A DNA stretch of 64,000 nt from the NCBI RefSeq assembly GCF_000334915.1, contig NZ_AMSF01000085.1:1-64000 (forward strand), given 5' to 3'. The notes beneath the pieces were generated by a model, which was not told the DNA's origin, searched no databases, and saw only the letters and a program-made list of their open reading frames with translations. The position numbers and the translations under genes were made by a program. The stretch comes from Dyella ginsengisoli LA-4. Its GTDB lineage: Bacteria > Pseudomonadota > Gammaproteobacteria > Xanthomonadales > Rhodanobacteraceae. Below are positions 18,459 through 27,486 of this stretch, one piece after another; the stretch's first letter is position 1, and every line of letters begins with the position of its first letter.

Positions 18459-21400
18459 ATGTTCCTCGAGATCTTCCGCTTCGAATGGCGACAACAGCTG
18501 CGCTCGCCGCTGTTCTGGCTGGTCGCCGCCGTATTCGGCGCCATGGCCTTCGCCCTGACCAGCACCGACGCGGTCGCACTGGGTGGCGCCGCCGGCAACG
18601 TCTGGCGCAACGCGCCGATGGTGACGATCAAGCTGATGTCGGTGCTGACCGTCTTCAGCATCTTCCTGGTTACGCTGTTCGTCGCTGGTGCGGCGCTGCG
18701 CGATTTCGAGGCGCGCACGGCCGAGCTGATGTTCAGCACGCCGGTCTCGCGCGGCGCCTACGTGGGCGGACGCTTCGTGGCCGGCTACCTGGCCTGTCTG
18801 GCGATCCTCGTCGTGTGCGCGCTGGGCCTGTGGCTGGGTGGATTGATGCCGTGGGTCGACGCCGCGCGGCTGGGCCCGTCGCGCTGGGCCGGCTACCTGT
18901 GGTCGCTGGGCGTGATGGTGGCGCCGGCGATGCTGTTCATCGCCGGCCTGCTGTACCTGATCGCCACAACCACCCGCTCGCTGCTCGCCGCCTACATCGG
19001 CGTAGTGGTGTACTTCGTGCTCCAGATCGTCACCGGCCTGCTCACCCGCGACGTCAACAACCACTGGCTGGCGGCCATGCTCGACCCGTTTGGCGGTCGC
19101 ACGCTGGCCATCGTCACGCGCTACTGGTCGGCCGACCAGCTCAACCACGACCTGCCGGCGGTATCCGGCGTGCTGCTGTTCAACCGGCTGCTGTGGGGCG
19201 GCATCGGTGCGGCGATGTTGGTCGCGTCGCTGCTCCTGTTCCGCGCCGACCGCACCGGCTGGCAGCCCACCCTGCGCAGGCATCGCGCGGAACCACCGGT
19301 GCTGGCGCCGCCGTCGGCGACTCCCGTCCCGACCGAACAGGCCAGCGGACTGCGTGCCGCAATGGCGCAGTTGCGGGCGCAATGGGCCTTCGACACCCGC
19401 GCGGTGCTCGGCGGCGTGCCCTTCGTGGTCATGGCGGCGCTGGCCCTGGTCAACGTACTGGCGATCCTCGCCCTGTCGGGGCAGCTCTATGGCACGCCGA
19501 CGTATCCGGTGACCCACCGCATGGTGGAAACGGTGGAAGGCGGGTTCCAGGTGATGCTATACATCATCATCACCTTCTATGCCGGCGAACTGGTGTGGCG
19601 CGAGCGCGGCGTCGGCGTGGCCCAGGTCAGCGACGCGTTTCCCGTACCCGATCTCGTACCGCTGCTGGCCAAGCTGCTGGCGCTGTTCGCGGTGGTGGGC
19701 TGCTTCCTCGGCCTGGGGGCACTGGTCGGCATCGGCTGGCAGCTTGCCCATGGCTACACGCACCTTGAGCCGGGCCTGTACCTGGCGACCCTCCTGCTGG
19801 ACGCGGTGCCCTATCTTCTGCTGGCGGTGCTGGCGGTGTTCTTCCAGACGCTGGCGAACAACAAGTTCCTCGGCTATCTGCTGACCGTGCTGTGGCTGGT
19901 GGCCAGCCTGATCGGCTTCGGCCTGCTGCACTGGGAACATCACCTGTACAACTACGGCACCACACCGGCGCTGCCTTATTCGGATCTCAACGGCTTCGGT
20001 CACTTCCTGCCGGCAGTGCTCTGGTTCGACGGCTACTGGACCTGCCTGGCCGTGGCGCTGGCCGGCATCGCCGCCCTGTTCTGGGTGCGCGGCACACCGG
20101 ATGGCTGGCGCGGTCGCTGGCGCGAGGCATGCGCGAGACTGCATGGCACGGTCCGGATGCTGATTGCGGTCGCCCTGCTGGCCTTCATCGCCACCGGCGC
20201 CTGGATCTTCTACAACACCAACGTGCTCAACACGTATCGCAACAGCGAAGAGCTCAACCAGCAGCGCGCCGACTACGAGAAGCAGTACGCCCGCTACGCC
20301 GGTGTGGCGCAGCCACGCATCACCGCGGTGAACGCCGACGTCGACATCGACCCGACGCAACGCCGCCTGCACATCGTCGCGCACATGACCCTGGTGAACC
20401 GGCACGACGCGCCGATCAGCGAGCTGCACGTCAACACCGACACCGGCTTCAAGACCACGCTCGCCTTTGCCCCGCACGAGACGGTATCGATGGACCGCCG
20501 CCTCGGCTACGCCATCTACAAGCTGAAGACGCCGCTGGCGCCAGGTGCATCGATGCCGTTCGATGCCACCCTCGACTACGACCCCAGGGGTTTTACCAAC
20601 GCGCCGGAAGGCCAGTTCCTTGCCCATAACGGCACCTTCTTCAACAGCACCGTGCTGCCGCGCTTCGGCTACCAGCCGGACAACCGGCTCACCGACCGCA
20701 ATACCCGTCGCAAATACGGCCTGAAGGAGGACGTACCGCGCATGCCGCCGCTGGGCGACGAGGCTGCGCGTGCCAATACCTATATCAGCAATGACTCGGA
20801 CTGGATCCACTTCGAGACCACCGTCTCGACCGCCGACGGCCAGATCGCGATGGCGCCGGGCTACCTGCAGAAGGAGTGGCACGCCAACGGCCGACACTAC
20901 TTCCGCTACGTGATGGACCAGCCGATGCTGGACTTCTTCTCGTGGATCTCCGGCCGCTACGCGGTGAGGAAGGAGCGCTGGCACGACGTCGCGCTGGAGG
21001 TCTACTACAACCCGGAGCACGGCTGGAACGTGGACGACATGCTGCGCGGCGCGAAGGATGCACTGAGCTACTACACCACCCACTTCTCGCCCTACCAGTT
21101 CCGCCAGCTGCGCATCCTGGAGTTCCCGAACTACGCCAGCTTCGCGCAGTCGTTCGCCAACACCATTCCGTTCTCCGAGTCGGTGGGCTTCATTGCCGAC
21201 CTGCGCGACCCGGCAAAGATCGACTACCCGTACTATGTCACCGCCCACGAGGTGGCTCACCAGTGGTGGGCGCACCAGGTGATCGGTGCGGACATGCAGG
21301 GCTCGACCATGCTCAGCGAATCGCTGGCGCAGTATTCGGCGCTGATGGTGATGAAGCATCGCTACGGCGAGCACCAGATGCGCCGATTCCTCCGGTACGA

Positions 21401-22034
21401 GCTGGACAACTACCTCGCCAGCCGAGCCGGCGATCCGGCCCAGGAAGAGCCGCTGGCCAAGGTCGAGCAGAACCAGCTGTACATCCATTACCGCAAGGCA
21501 TCGCTGGTGTTCTATGCGCTGCAGGACTACGTCGGCGAGGACACCGTGGACGCGGTGTTGAAGCAGTTCCTGCACGACAAGGCCTTCCAGAACCCGCCCT
21601 ACACCACCTCGCAGGAGTTCATGGGCTACCTGGAGCGCGGTGTCGATCCGAAGTGGCACCACCTGATCGACGACCTGTTCTGGAAGATCACCTTCTTCGA
21701 CAACCGCACCACCGACGCCACTGCGAGAAAACTGCCGGACGGCCGCTACGAGGTCACCATGAAGGTGCATGCCGGCAAGTCGTACGTGGACGAACACGGC
21801 AAGGAGACCCCAGCCACACCCGACATCCCGGTGGAGATCGGCGTGTTCGCCAAATCCCCCGGCAAGGGCCTCGACGGCAAGCCGCTGTACCTGGCCAAGC
21901 GCGTACTTCCGGCCGGCGACAGCACGGTGACCGTGACCGTGGACGGCGTGCCGGCCGAGGCGGGGGTCGATCCCTACAACGAGCTGATCGACCGGATCCC
22001 GTCGGACAACCGCCACGCGGTGGCCGTGCAGTAG
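18459..22034 (+). CDS. ABC permease fused to an M1-family aminopeptidase-like domain
   Basis: 1191 residues. The N-terminal half (1-590) has about twelve membrane helices in two ABC-2-type permease sets with a soluble loop near 250-310. The C-terminal half (about 640-1110) is an M1 metallopeptidase domain: zinc motif HEVAHQWW (H930, E931, H934) with the third ligand in SESLAQY about 20 residues on. The usual GAMEN exopeptidase motif is replaced by NTIPFSESVGF, so substrate choice probably differs from classical aminopeptidases. The upstream ATPase gene completes the transporter. This fusion occurs in other Gammaproteobacteria and Bacteroidetes; its substrate is not established. The peptidase half probably faces the periplasm. 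Confidence 0.9.
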   Translation: MFLEIFRFEWRQQLRSPLFWLVAAVFGAMAFALTSTDAVALGGAAGNVWRNAPMVTIKLMSVLTVFSIFLVTLFVAGAALRDFEARTAELMFSTPVSRGAYVGGRFVAGYLACLAILVVCALGLWLGGLMPWVDAARLGPSRWAGYLWSLGVMVAPAMLFIAGLLYLIATTTRSLLAAYIGVVVYFVLQIVTGLLTRDVNNHWLAAMLDPFGGRTLAIVTRYWSADQLNHDLPAVSGVLLFNRLLWGGIGAAMLVASLLLFRADRTGWQPTLRRHRAEPPVLAPPSATPVPTEQASGLRAAMAQLRAQWAFDTRAVLGGVPFVVMAALALVNVLAILALSGQLYGTPTYPVTHRMVETVEGGFQVMLYIIITFYAGELVWRERGVGVAQVSDAFPVPDLVPLLAKLLALFAVVGCFLGLGALVGIGWQLAHGYTHLEPGLYLATLLLDAVPYLLLAVLAVFFQTLANNKFLGYLLTVLWLVASLIGFGLLHWEHHLYNYGTTPALPYSDLNGFGHFLPAVLWFDGYWTCLAVALAGIAALFWVRGTPDGWRGRWREACARLHGTVRMLIAVALLAFIATGAWIFYNTNVLNTYRNSEELNQQRADYEKQYARYAGVAQPRITAVNADVDIDPTQRRLHIVAHMTLVNRHDAPISELHVNTDTGFKTTLAFAPHETVSMDRRLGYAIYKLKTPLAPGASMPFDATLDYDPRGFTNAPEGQFLAHNGTFFNSTVLPRFGYQPDNRLTDRNTRRKYGLKEDVPRMPPLGDEAARANTYISNDSDWIHFETTVSTADGQIAMAPGYLQKEWHANGRHYFRYVMDQPMLDFFSWISGRYAVRKERWHDVALEVYYNPEHGWNVDDMLRGAKDALSYYTTHFSPYQFRQLRILEFPNYASFAQSFANTIPFSESVGFIADLRDPAKIDYPYYVTAHEVAHQWWAHQVIGADMQGSTMLSESLAQYSALMVMKHRYGEHQMRRFLRYELDNYLASRAGDPAQEEPLAKVEQNQLYIHYRKASLVFYALQDYVGEDTVDAVLKQFLHDKAFQNPPYTTSQEFMGYLERGVDPKWHHLIDDLFWKITFFDNRTTDATARKLPDGRYEVTMKVHAGKSYVDEHGKETPATPDIPVEIGVFAKSPGKGLDGKPLYLAKRVLPAGDSTVTVTVDGVPAEAGVDPYNELIDRIPSDNRHAVAVQ

Positions 22035-22062
22035 GCTGGCGACGGAGCCCGCCGCCGCGCTC

Positions 22063-22971
22063 TCAGCTCTGCCTGTCGGCCGAAGCGGGCAGGCTGCCCT
22101 GCACCACGGTCAGTTCGCGCTGCGGGAACGGAATGCTGATGCCGGCGCCGTCGAAGGCTTCCTTCACCGCCTGCAGGAAGTCGGTCTGCGTCGCCCAGAA
22201 ATCCGCCGTGACGGTCCAGGCGCGGATCACCAGATCCACCGAGCTCTCGTTGAGATTGGTGGTCCACACGCCGGGCGCGGGATCCTTCAGGATGCGCTCG
22301 TCGGCATCGAACAGCTTGTGGATCTCCGCCTTGGCCGCCCTGATGTCGTCCTTGTAGCCGATTCCCACGGTCAGCTCGAAGCGACGGGTGCCGCGGCGGT
22401 TGAAATTGGTGATCGCATCGCCGCCCACCTTGGCGTTCGGCACCACCGCCTCACGACCGTCAGGCAGCAGCAGCTGGGTGTACATCAGGTTGATCGACTC
22501 GACCGTGCCCATCACGCCGCCGACGGTGACGAAGTCCCCCACGCGGAACGGCCGGAACACCGCCAGCAGCACGCCCCAGGCGAGGTTGCTGAGCGAACCC
22601 TGCAGTGACAGGCCAACGGCCAGACCGCTGGCGCCGAGCGCGGCGACCAGCGGCGCGGAGGGCACGCCGGCCACCTGCAAGGCGGTGACGATCAAGAGCG
22701 TCAACAGCACGCCATAGAGCAGATTGCGCAGGAAGCTGGACAGGGTGACGTCGAAACTCGCGCGACCGAGCGCGCGCTCGACCACGTTGGCCAGCCGCCG
22801 CGCCACCCACAGGCCGACCAGCAGCACCAGCAGCGCCTCGGCCAGGTTCAGCCCCATCTGCACCGCCTGATCGGCGTACTTGTCCCAGTTCGCGACGAAA
22901 TAATGCGATACGCGACCCATCGCGCTGGAGGTGGACGTCGGGTCGATGGCAAGGGCGCTGGAAAATCGCAT
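22063..22971 (-). CDS. MscS-family mechanosensitive channel (small conductance type)
   Basis: 302 residues, close to E. coli MscS length. There are three membrane helices in the first 130 residues; the pore helix is APLVAALGASGLAVGLSLQGSLSNLAWG. The beta domain contains VGDFVTVGGVMGTVESINLMYT and VVPNAKVGGDAITNF, and the C-terminus ISIPFPQRELTV is typical. It is a second paralogue of the channel at 14558-15643, but closer to the canonical MscS. ATG 22971 begins MRFSSALAID. It is convergent with the ABC/M1 fusion gene and appears separately transcribed. Confidence 0.94.
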   Translation of the reverse strand: MRFSSALAIDPTSTSSAMGRVSHYFVANWDKYADQAVQMGLNLAEALLVLLVGLWVARRLANVVERALGRASFDVTLSSFLRNLLYGVLLTLLIVTALQVAGVPSAPLVAALGASGLAVGLSLQGSLSNLAWGVLLAVFRPFRVGDFVTVGGVMGTVESINLMYTQLLLPDGREAVVPNAKVGGDAITNFNRRGTRRFELTVGIGYKDDIRAAKAEIHKLFDADERILKDPAPGVWTTNLNESSVDLVIRAWTVTADFWATQTDFLQAVKEAFDGAGISIPFPQRELTVVQGSLPASADRQS

Positions 22972-23047
22972 CGGCGGGCTCTCTCTCGCTATGAAAACGC
23001 GAGGAGACTAACAGCCGGCAGATCAAGATTTTGCAGGCTTCACGAGC

Positions 23048-23084
23048 GCGAGCGGCGCCGATGCCGGGCATCGGCGCCGCTCGC
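23048..23084 (-). repeat. Perfect 17-bp inverted repeat between two minus-strand genes
   Basis: GCGAGCGGCGCCGATGC at 23048-23064 pairs perfectly with 23068-23084 across a 3-nt loop. It follows the stop of the DUF2884 gene by 18 bp on the minus strand. No T-tract follows, so it may be a weak terminator or an mRNA-stabilising hairpin. Confidence 0.6.
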
Positions 23085-23102
23085 GACCCGTGTCATGGCA
23101 TG

Positions 23103-23909
23103 TCAGCGGGCGGCGAGCTTGTCCTTGCCCGCGTCATGCTCCTGGCCTTCGCCGATCAGCCGCAACGGCGATCCGTCCGGCAGGCGGAAGCCGAACTGGC
23201 GCTGCAGCTGGTCGAGCTCGCGCAGCTTCGGACAGAGCGTCTCGGCGCGCGCCTCGAGGCGATCGGCACGAGCATCCACCTCCTTGTCAATCGCCTTGTC
23301 GAGCGAGTCTGCACGCGCTTCCAGTGCGGCGATTTTTGCCTGGTCGCCGCTGAGCGCCGCTTTCACCGCGCCGGCGGTGACCGTACCAACCAGCTCAGAG
23401 ACCGCGTCCTGGATGCCGCCCTCGAACGAATCCTCCATCGCCTGGCGCGTCCACACACCGCTGCCGATGCCCGCGTCGAGCTGGGCCATCGCGCGGGTGC
23501 GGCTGCGGTTGAGGCGATCGATCAGGCGGCTCCTCGATTCGCCATCCTCGGCGAAGGTGGTGGCGACCGTGGTCAGCGCGTCGAAACCGATGTCCAGCCC
23601 GTCGCGGGCGATCGACGCCACTTCCGGCACCAGCGCGCGCACCGAGTGCTCGTAGCTGCGCAGCCGCGCGGCATCGGCGGCATCGACCGTCACCGGCTTG
23701 CCGTCGATGCGCAGGGTCCCGTCATGCATGAACACCCGGCCCGGCGTGCCGTCGTCGCGGCTGAACGCGATGCCTGCATCGCTGATGCGCACGTCGTAGT
23801 CGGTGTTGAAGCTGCAGTGCCCCATGGAGCCGTGGAAATCGTGGGCCTGAAGCGGCGAGCCGAACGTCGACCCGGCGGCCAGCGCCAGCGTGAAGATCAT
23901 CGTGCGCAT
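23103..23909 (-). CDS. Exported DUF2884 (YggN-like) protein, copy 1
   Basis: 268 residues from ATG 23909. A signal peptide (about 1-22, ending SPLQA) precedes the short cysteine-containing start of the mature protein (GHCSFNTDYDVRI), the family hallmark. The centre is helical and rich in charged residues (ARADSLDKAIDKEVDARADRLEARAE), predicted coiled coil. A second cysteine lies in AETLCPKLREL, probably pairing with the first. YggN/DUF2884 proteins are periplasmic with unknown function. A paralogue is encoded at 24578-25348, with a PA2169-like gene between them. Confidence 0.85.
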   Translation of the reverse strand: MRTMIFTLALAAGSTFGSPLQAHDFHGSMGHCSFNTDYDVRISDAGIAFSRDDGTPGRVFMHDGTLRIDGKPVTVDAADAARLRSYEHSVRALVPEVASIARDGLDIGFDALTTVATTFAEDGESRSRLIDRLNRSRTRAMAQLDAGIGSGVWTRQAMEDSFEGGIQDAVSELVGTVTAGAVKAALSGDQAKIAALEARADSLDKAIDKEVDARADRLEARAETLCPKLRELDQLQRQFGFRLPDGSPLRLIGEGQEHDAGKDKLAAR

Positions 23910-24035
23910 GCTGCGCCTCCCCGTGACCGTCGGCGGCAATGCCGACCCTGCGCATCACGATGCTCCGCCGGCGCGACCGGGCCATGGGCCAGCCGTCATG
24001 CCGTGCCATCAGTCACTGGAGGGATGCCGACGCGC

Positions 24036-24473
24036 TCAGTGCGTGACGCCGGCCAGCATGCCCATGTCGAGGTGAATCGCCTGGAGGCGCGGCGCCAGCC
24101 GATGCAGGCATTGCGCGGTATCGATCGGTGCCAGCGCCATGGTCTCCTCGAAATGCCGCACCAGGACCGCCTCGCGACGCGACAGCAGACGGATCCATTG
24201 GGTGTCTTTCAGGGGCATGCCGCGCGCCCACCAGCTGGCCAGCCGCCGCTGCAGCGGGCCGCGCCATTGGCCGGTCGTGGCCGGGCGGCCGCCGCGCGCG
24301 CTCAGCTCCATCTGCAGGTCCAGCACGAACAGCTCCAGCGCCGCCGCGTTCTCCAACAGCACGACGCGCAGGCCCGGCTCCACGACCTGTTGCGCGGCGA
24401 GCTGGCACAGCCGCTGCAGGTCGATGCTGCGCCGGATCAGCGCGTTGTAGAGCGGTTGTGTTGCCAGCGCCAC
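24036..24473 (-). CDS. Four-helix-bundle protein, PA2169/DUF2383-like
   Basis: 145 residues, no signal peptide. The pattern of four amphipathic helices (LYNALIRRSIDLQRLCQLAA, then NAAALELFVLDLQMELSARGGRP, then the RREAVLVRHFEETMA and LAPRLQAIHLDM helices) resembles the PA2169/DUF2383 ferritin-like group, including the characteristic turn ARGGRPATTGQWRGPLQRRL. The acidic metal-ligand pattern of true ferritins is poor, so metal binding is doubtful. GTG 24473 is chosen because a GGAGG site lies 9 bases upstream. It is set between two DUF2884 genes on the same strand. Family membership is moderate confidence; function unknown. Confidence 0.7.
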   Translation of the reverse strand: MALATQPLYNALIRRSIDLQRLCQLAAQQVVEPGLRVVLLENAAALELFVLDLQMELSARGGRPATTGQWRGPLQRRLASWWARGMPLKDTQWIRLLSRREAVLVRHFEETMALAPIDTAQCLHRLAPRLQAIHLDMGMLAGVTH

Positions 24474-24577
24474 GGCGTCTGGCCTCCGGGGTGGGAAGGA
24501 TTGCCGTCCATGGTCGACAGCCGCCGCTTAGCGACGGATTAATCCGGCCGGCGTCGCGATCCGGCCTTTAGCTGCCG

Positions 24578-25348
24578 TTACCGTTGCGGCTCCGGTCTGC
24601 CGGACACGTCGAGCAGGTGCAGCGGTCGTCCCTGCGCATCGCGCAGCCCCTGTTGCAGCCCGGCCAGCCGCTCGACGGACGGACACAACGCATCCACCTG
24701 CGGCTGCAGCGCCAGCAGCCGGCGCTCGAGCCGCGGCTGCAGGGTGGTGGCGAGGTCGGTCGCCTGATCACGCAGGCGCGCTGCGGTGTCGAGGTCACCA
24801 CTCATTGCCGCCTGCAGCGCCTGCTGGCCGAGGTCGGCGGCCACGATCGGGGCCAGATCGGAGGCGAACTGGTTGCCGAGTTGACGGGCAGCGTCCCCCT
24901 GCCAGTCGTGCGTGCTGTGGCTGGCGTCGATGCGCCTGCGCAACGCGTCGGCATCGATCGCCAGGCGCTGGTCCAGCGCCTGGCGCGTGGCGGGCGACAG
25001 TTGCAGTGTGGACGCCTCGTCACCGATGGCCTGCACCGCCATATCCACGCCGCGCTGCGCCACCTGGCGCACCCGCGGCAACAGTGCACGCAGGTCGCGC
25101 TCGAACAGCGTCACGCGATCCTGATCCTCGGCATTCAGCGCTACCGGGGTGCCGTCGGTGGCCAGCGTACCCCGCTCCATCACCACACGCGTCGGCGCAG
25201 GACCGGTGCGATCGAACACCAGCCGGTCCGGCTGCACGGTGAGGTCGTAACTGCTGCTGGCCGGGCAGTGCAGTGCCAGGGGCGCGGCTGTCACCGCACC
25301 GCTGGCGGCAACGGCGGACATCGCGAGGAGAATGAGTCGGGTGCGCAT
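24578..25348 (-). CDS. Exported DUF2884 (YggN-like) protein, copy 2
   Basis: 256 residues from ATG 25348. Signal peptide 1-25 (LILLAMSAVAASGAVTAAP), then ALHCPASSSYDLTV with the same early cysteine as the copy at 23103-23909, and a late cysteine in VDALCPSVERLAGLQQGLRD. Between these lies a charged helical region. The two copies share architecture but are divergent, indicating an old duplication. Periplasmic; function unknown. The C-terminal 20 residues (GRPLHLLDVSGRPEPQR) are less conserved-looking. Confidence 0.82.
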   Translation of the reverse strand: MRTRLILLAMSAVAASGAVTAAPLALHCPASSSYDLTVQPDRLVFDRTGPAPTRVVMERGTLATDGTPVALNAEDQDRVTLFERDLRALLPRVRQVAQRGVDMAVQAIGDEASTLQLSPATRQALDQRLAIDADALRRRIDASHSTHDWQGDAARQLGNQFASDLAPIVAADLGQQALQAAMSGDLDTAARLRDQATDLATTLQPRLERRLLALQPQVDALCPSVERLAGLQQGLRDAQGRPLHLLDVSGRPEPQR

Positions 25349-25427
25349 CGAACCGTACCAAGGCCAAAGCGCCCACCGATAACCGGCCAGCGGCCAACCC
25401 ACCCTGAATCGCACCGGCGCGACGGGG

Positions 25428-26306
25428 TCAGCTTCCGCCGAGCTTGCTGAGCAGGTGCAGGCTGCCGTCCGGGTCGGCCATGTAGACGCCCTGGCCAGGC
25501 AGCGCGTCGAGATCACCGGCAAGGCCCGGGAGCATGCGCGGTGCGTCGAACCAGGGCACCGTCTTCACGGGACCCGGCATGTAGCTGACCCAGTGCCCGG
25601 GTCCATCCGAGGGCATGCCCGGGACGCCGAACACGTGGATGTCGAAGACCACCGGCACCATGGCATAACGCGCGACCGCTGCCTGCCCGGCCCGCAGCGG
25701 CTCGAACAACCAGCCGTGCGCCGCGCGTTCGGCGGCCCGGCCGAGCAGTTTGCGGTAGCGCTCCATCTGCCAGTTGTTGCCGAGATAGCGCAGATCGACC
25801 TGCTCGGTCGCCACGTCCTGCACCCGCCCCTGCGCATCGATACGCAACGCCAGGTAGACCGTGCCGGCCACGTGCGCGGCCATGGCCTGGGGCGGATATT
25901 CCGGGTCGATATTGCGGACGAGCCCGCCACGGCCGTTCGTGCTGTCACCGAAGTGCACACCGCGGATCGACAGCACATAATCGTGCTGGCCCGAGGGCTG
26001 CGCCACCACCCTCAGGCTCATCTGCGAGCGCGCCGTCACTGCATGTCCGTCACGTACCACCGGCTGGAATTGCCAGCGCGCCATATTGCGGTCGATCACA
26101 TCGACTACCGGGGCGGGCAGCTGCGCCACATCGTCCAGCGTGTGGCCAACCACCCGACCATCGCTGCCAACGGTGAGCGAACCCAGCACGAGCATGCTCG
26201 CTTCGGGCCGTTGCACCTTTGTCGTCCGTGCCACGGACGGGGGAGCAAGGAGCAGGCCAGCCCATGTCAGGCCTGCAACGATGCCGATCGCCAGAATCCG
26301 ACGCAT
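25428..26306 (-). CDS. Exported TonB C-terminal-domain-like protein
   Basis: 292 residues. ATG 26306 is preceded by GGGAGGT at 6 bases; GTG 26312 is an alternative. A signal peptide or anchor (1-29) is followed by a domain near residues 130-220 with RNIDPEYPPQAMAAHVAGTVYLALRIDAQGRVQDVATEQVD. This is the characteristic start of a TonB C-terminal domain, where YPP and the small-residue turn are diagnostic. A second, weaker region upstream (LPAPVVDVIDRNMARWQFQPVV) looks like a degenerate copy. It lacks the long Pro-rich spacer of real TonB, so it is probably a periplasmic relative rather than an energy transducer. Confidence 0.8.
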   Translation of the reverse strand: MRRILAIGIVAGLTWAGLLLAPPSVARTTKVQRPEASMLVLGSLTVGSDGRVVGHTLDDVAQLPAPVVDVIDRNMARWQFQPVVRDGHAVTARSQMSLRVVAQPSGQHDYVLSIRGVHFGDSTNGRGGLVRNIDPEYPPQAMAAHVAGTVYLALRIDAQGRVQDVATEQVDLRYLGNNWQMERYRKLLGRAAERAAHGWLFEPLRAGQAAVARYAMVPVVFDIHVFGVPGMPSDGPGHWVSYMPGPVKTVPWFDAPRMLPGLAGDLDALPGQGVYMADPDGSLHLLSKLGGS

Positions 26307-26360
26307 GCTCACACCTCCCTGTGGATGTCACTGCAGTCTATGCCTGCGCGGGCGGCGCCG

Positions 26361-26873
26361 TCACCGCCGCCGGAACTGCGCCCGCACCTGCGACCTGCCC
26401 AGCTGCCAGATCAGCCAGACCAACAGCACGATGGCCACCGCGTCAAACCCCAGTGACAGGTGCACCGTGCGTGCCTGCTGGACGAGCAACGCCGGCGCGT
26501 CGGGCACGTCGTGCGGTGTGCTGCTCCAGGCACGCCAGCGGTGCAACAGCGTCGCACCACTGGCGAAGAGGCCCAGGGCGAGCAAGCCCAGCGCGACGCG
26601 CAGCACGGGACGCGACCAACCCTGGCGCAGGATGCCGGCGGCACAGAACACCACCAGCGCAGCGGCCGCGACGAAATAGCCGAGATCCCATGCCAGCATG
26701 CCGTGCAACATGGTCCGGGCCTCGTCCGCCAGCGCGGGCTGGGTCAGCACGCGCCAGACCCGGCGGGCATGCACGCCGTATTGCAGCGCACCGAACGCCG
26801 ACAGCATCAGCACCAGCCACAGGCCTATACGCCAGAACGCAAAGCCCTGTCCCGGATTGCGCATGTGGTCCAT
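26361..26873 (-). CDS. Four-span membrane protein of unknown function
   Basis: 170 residues from ATG 26873. Hydrophobic segments are FAFWRIGLWLVLMLSAFGAL, MLAWDLGYFVAAAALVVFCAAGIL, VLRVALGLLALGLFASGATLL and LGFDAVAIVLLVWLIWQLG. Short charged loops and an arginine-rich C-terminus (RSQVRAQFRRR) fit an inner-membrane protein with a cytoplasmic tail. A GC-rich hairpin at 26975-26999 separates it from the gene upstream. It ends 54 bp before the TonB-C-like gene and may be in the same operon. No family recognised. Confidence 0.72.
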   Translation of the reverse strand: MDHMRNPGQGFAFWRIGLWLVLMLSAFGALQYGVHARRVWRVLTQPALADEARTMLHGMLAWDLGYFVAAAALVVFCAAGILRQGWSRPVLRVALGLLALGLFASGATLLHRWRAWSSTPHDVPDAPALLVQQARTVHLSLGFDAVAIVLLVWLIWQLGRSQVRAQFRRR

Positions 26874-26974
26874 CAGGCGCGCCCCTTCGAAGCGGGACGG
26901 ACGGGCGAAGCGGACGACATGCGCATGGATGGATTCCTCCGGAACAGACCGCGCAGTGTATCGCCCACAACGCA

Positions 26975-26999
26975 CAAGGGCGCCACGAAGGCGCCCTTG
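26975..26999 (-). terminator. Hairpin downstream of the exported protein at 27037
   Basis: Perfect 10-bp stem CAAGGGCGCC / GGCGCCCTTG with a 5-nt loop. It lies 38 bp after the stop on the minus strand, but the T-tract is poor, so termination strength is uncertain. Confidence 0.5.
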
Positions 27000-27036
27000 G
27001 CAAAGCCGGCGGCCAGAACGGCCGCACTGCGACGGC

Positions 27037-27486
27037 TTACTCCCGGGTGATGGTGAACTTGCCCACCGAGATGCCGAGGTTGACGCCCTCGCCTGTGCCG
27101 GCCAGCGCCAGCGAGGTGGTGCCCTTGGTCAGCACCTGGGCCGTACCGCTCTTGACCACGCCGGCCTCGGCGCCCGCCTGGGCGTAGGAACCGAACACCT
27201 CGTCGATGCTGTGTACCTTGCTGATTTCGCCCTTGCCGTTGTCGACGTGGTACTTGCCGGCGGTCAGGCCACCGCCGACCACCGTGATCTTCACGCGGGC
27301 CGACTGCCCGTTGTCGCAGGTGACCATGCCCGAACCCTCCGCATGCTTGTAGAGGATCGACCAGCCGGAGAGGCTGTAGGTGAGGTCACACTTGACGCTG
27401 GCTTCGGCGGCCTGGGCGCCGGTGGCGCCCATCGCGCCAGCCGTGGCCAGCAGAAGGGCGGCGAGAGCGTGATTGCGCTTGATCAT
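27037..27486 (-). CDS. Exported protein of unknown function, 149 residues
   Basis: ATG 27486 follows a clear AGGAG site. Residues 1-26 are a signal peptide ending AQAAE. The mature protein has two cysteines (KCDLTYSLSGWSILYKH, VTCDNGQ), probably disulfide-linked, and is rich in glycine and beta-type patterns (VTVVGGGLTAGKYHV, VLTKGTTSLALAGTG), suggesting a small beta-rich secreted or periplasmic domain. I do not recognise a family. It stands alone between two intergenic stretches. The 238 bp before the next gene (27487-27724) hold no ORF I can support. Confidence 0.8.
   Translation of the reverse strand: MIKRNHALAALLLATAGAMGATGAQAAEASVKCDLTYSLSGWSILYKHAEGSGMVTCDNGQSARVKITVVGGGLTAGKYHVDNGKGEISKVHSIDEVFGSYAQAGAEAGVVKSGTAQVLTKGTTSLALAGTGEGVNLGISVGKFTITRE

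Noticed and set aside
16963-18579. A 538-codon minus-strand frame spanning the ABC ATPase gene and aceF
   Set aside because: It joins an antisense shadow of the ATPase with an out-of-frame reading of aceF; both true frames are certain.
19557-22016. An 819-codon open frame opposite the ABC/M1 fusion gene
   Set aside because: Follows the reverse complement of a gene with a clear zinc motif; His/Gln/Val-rich shadow sequence.
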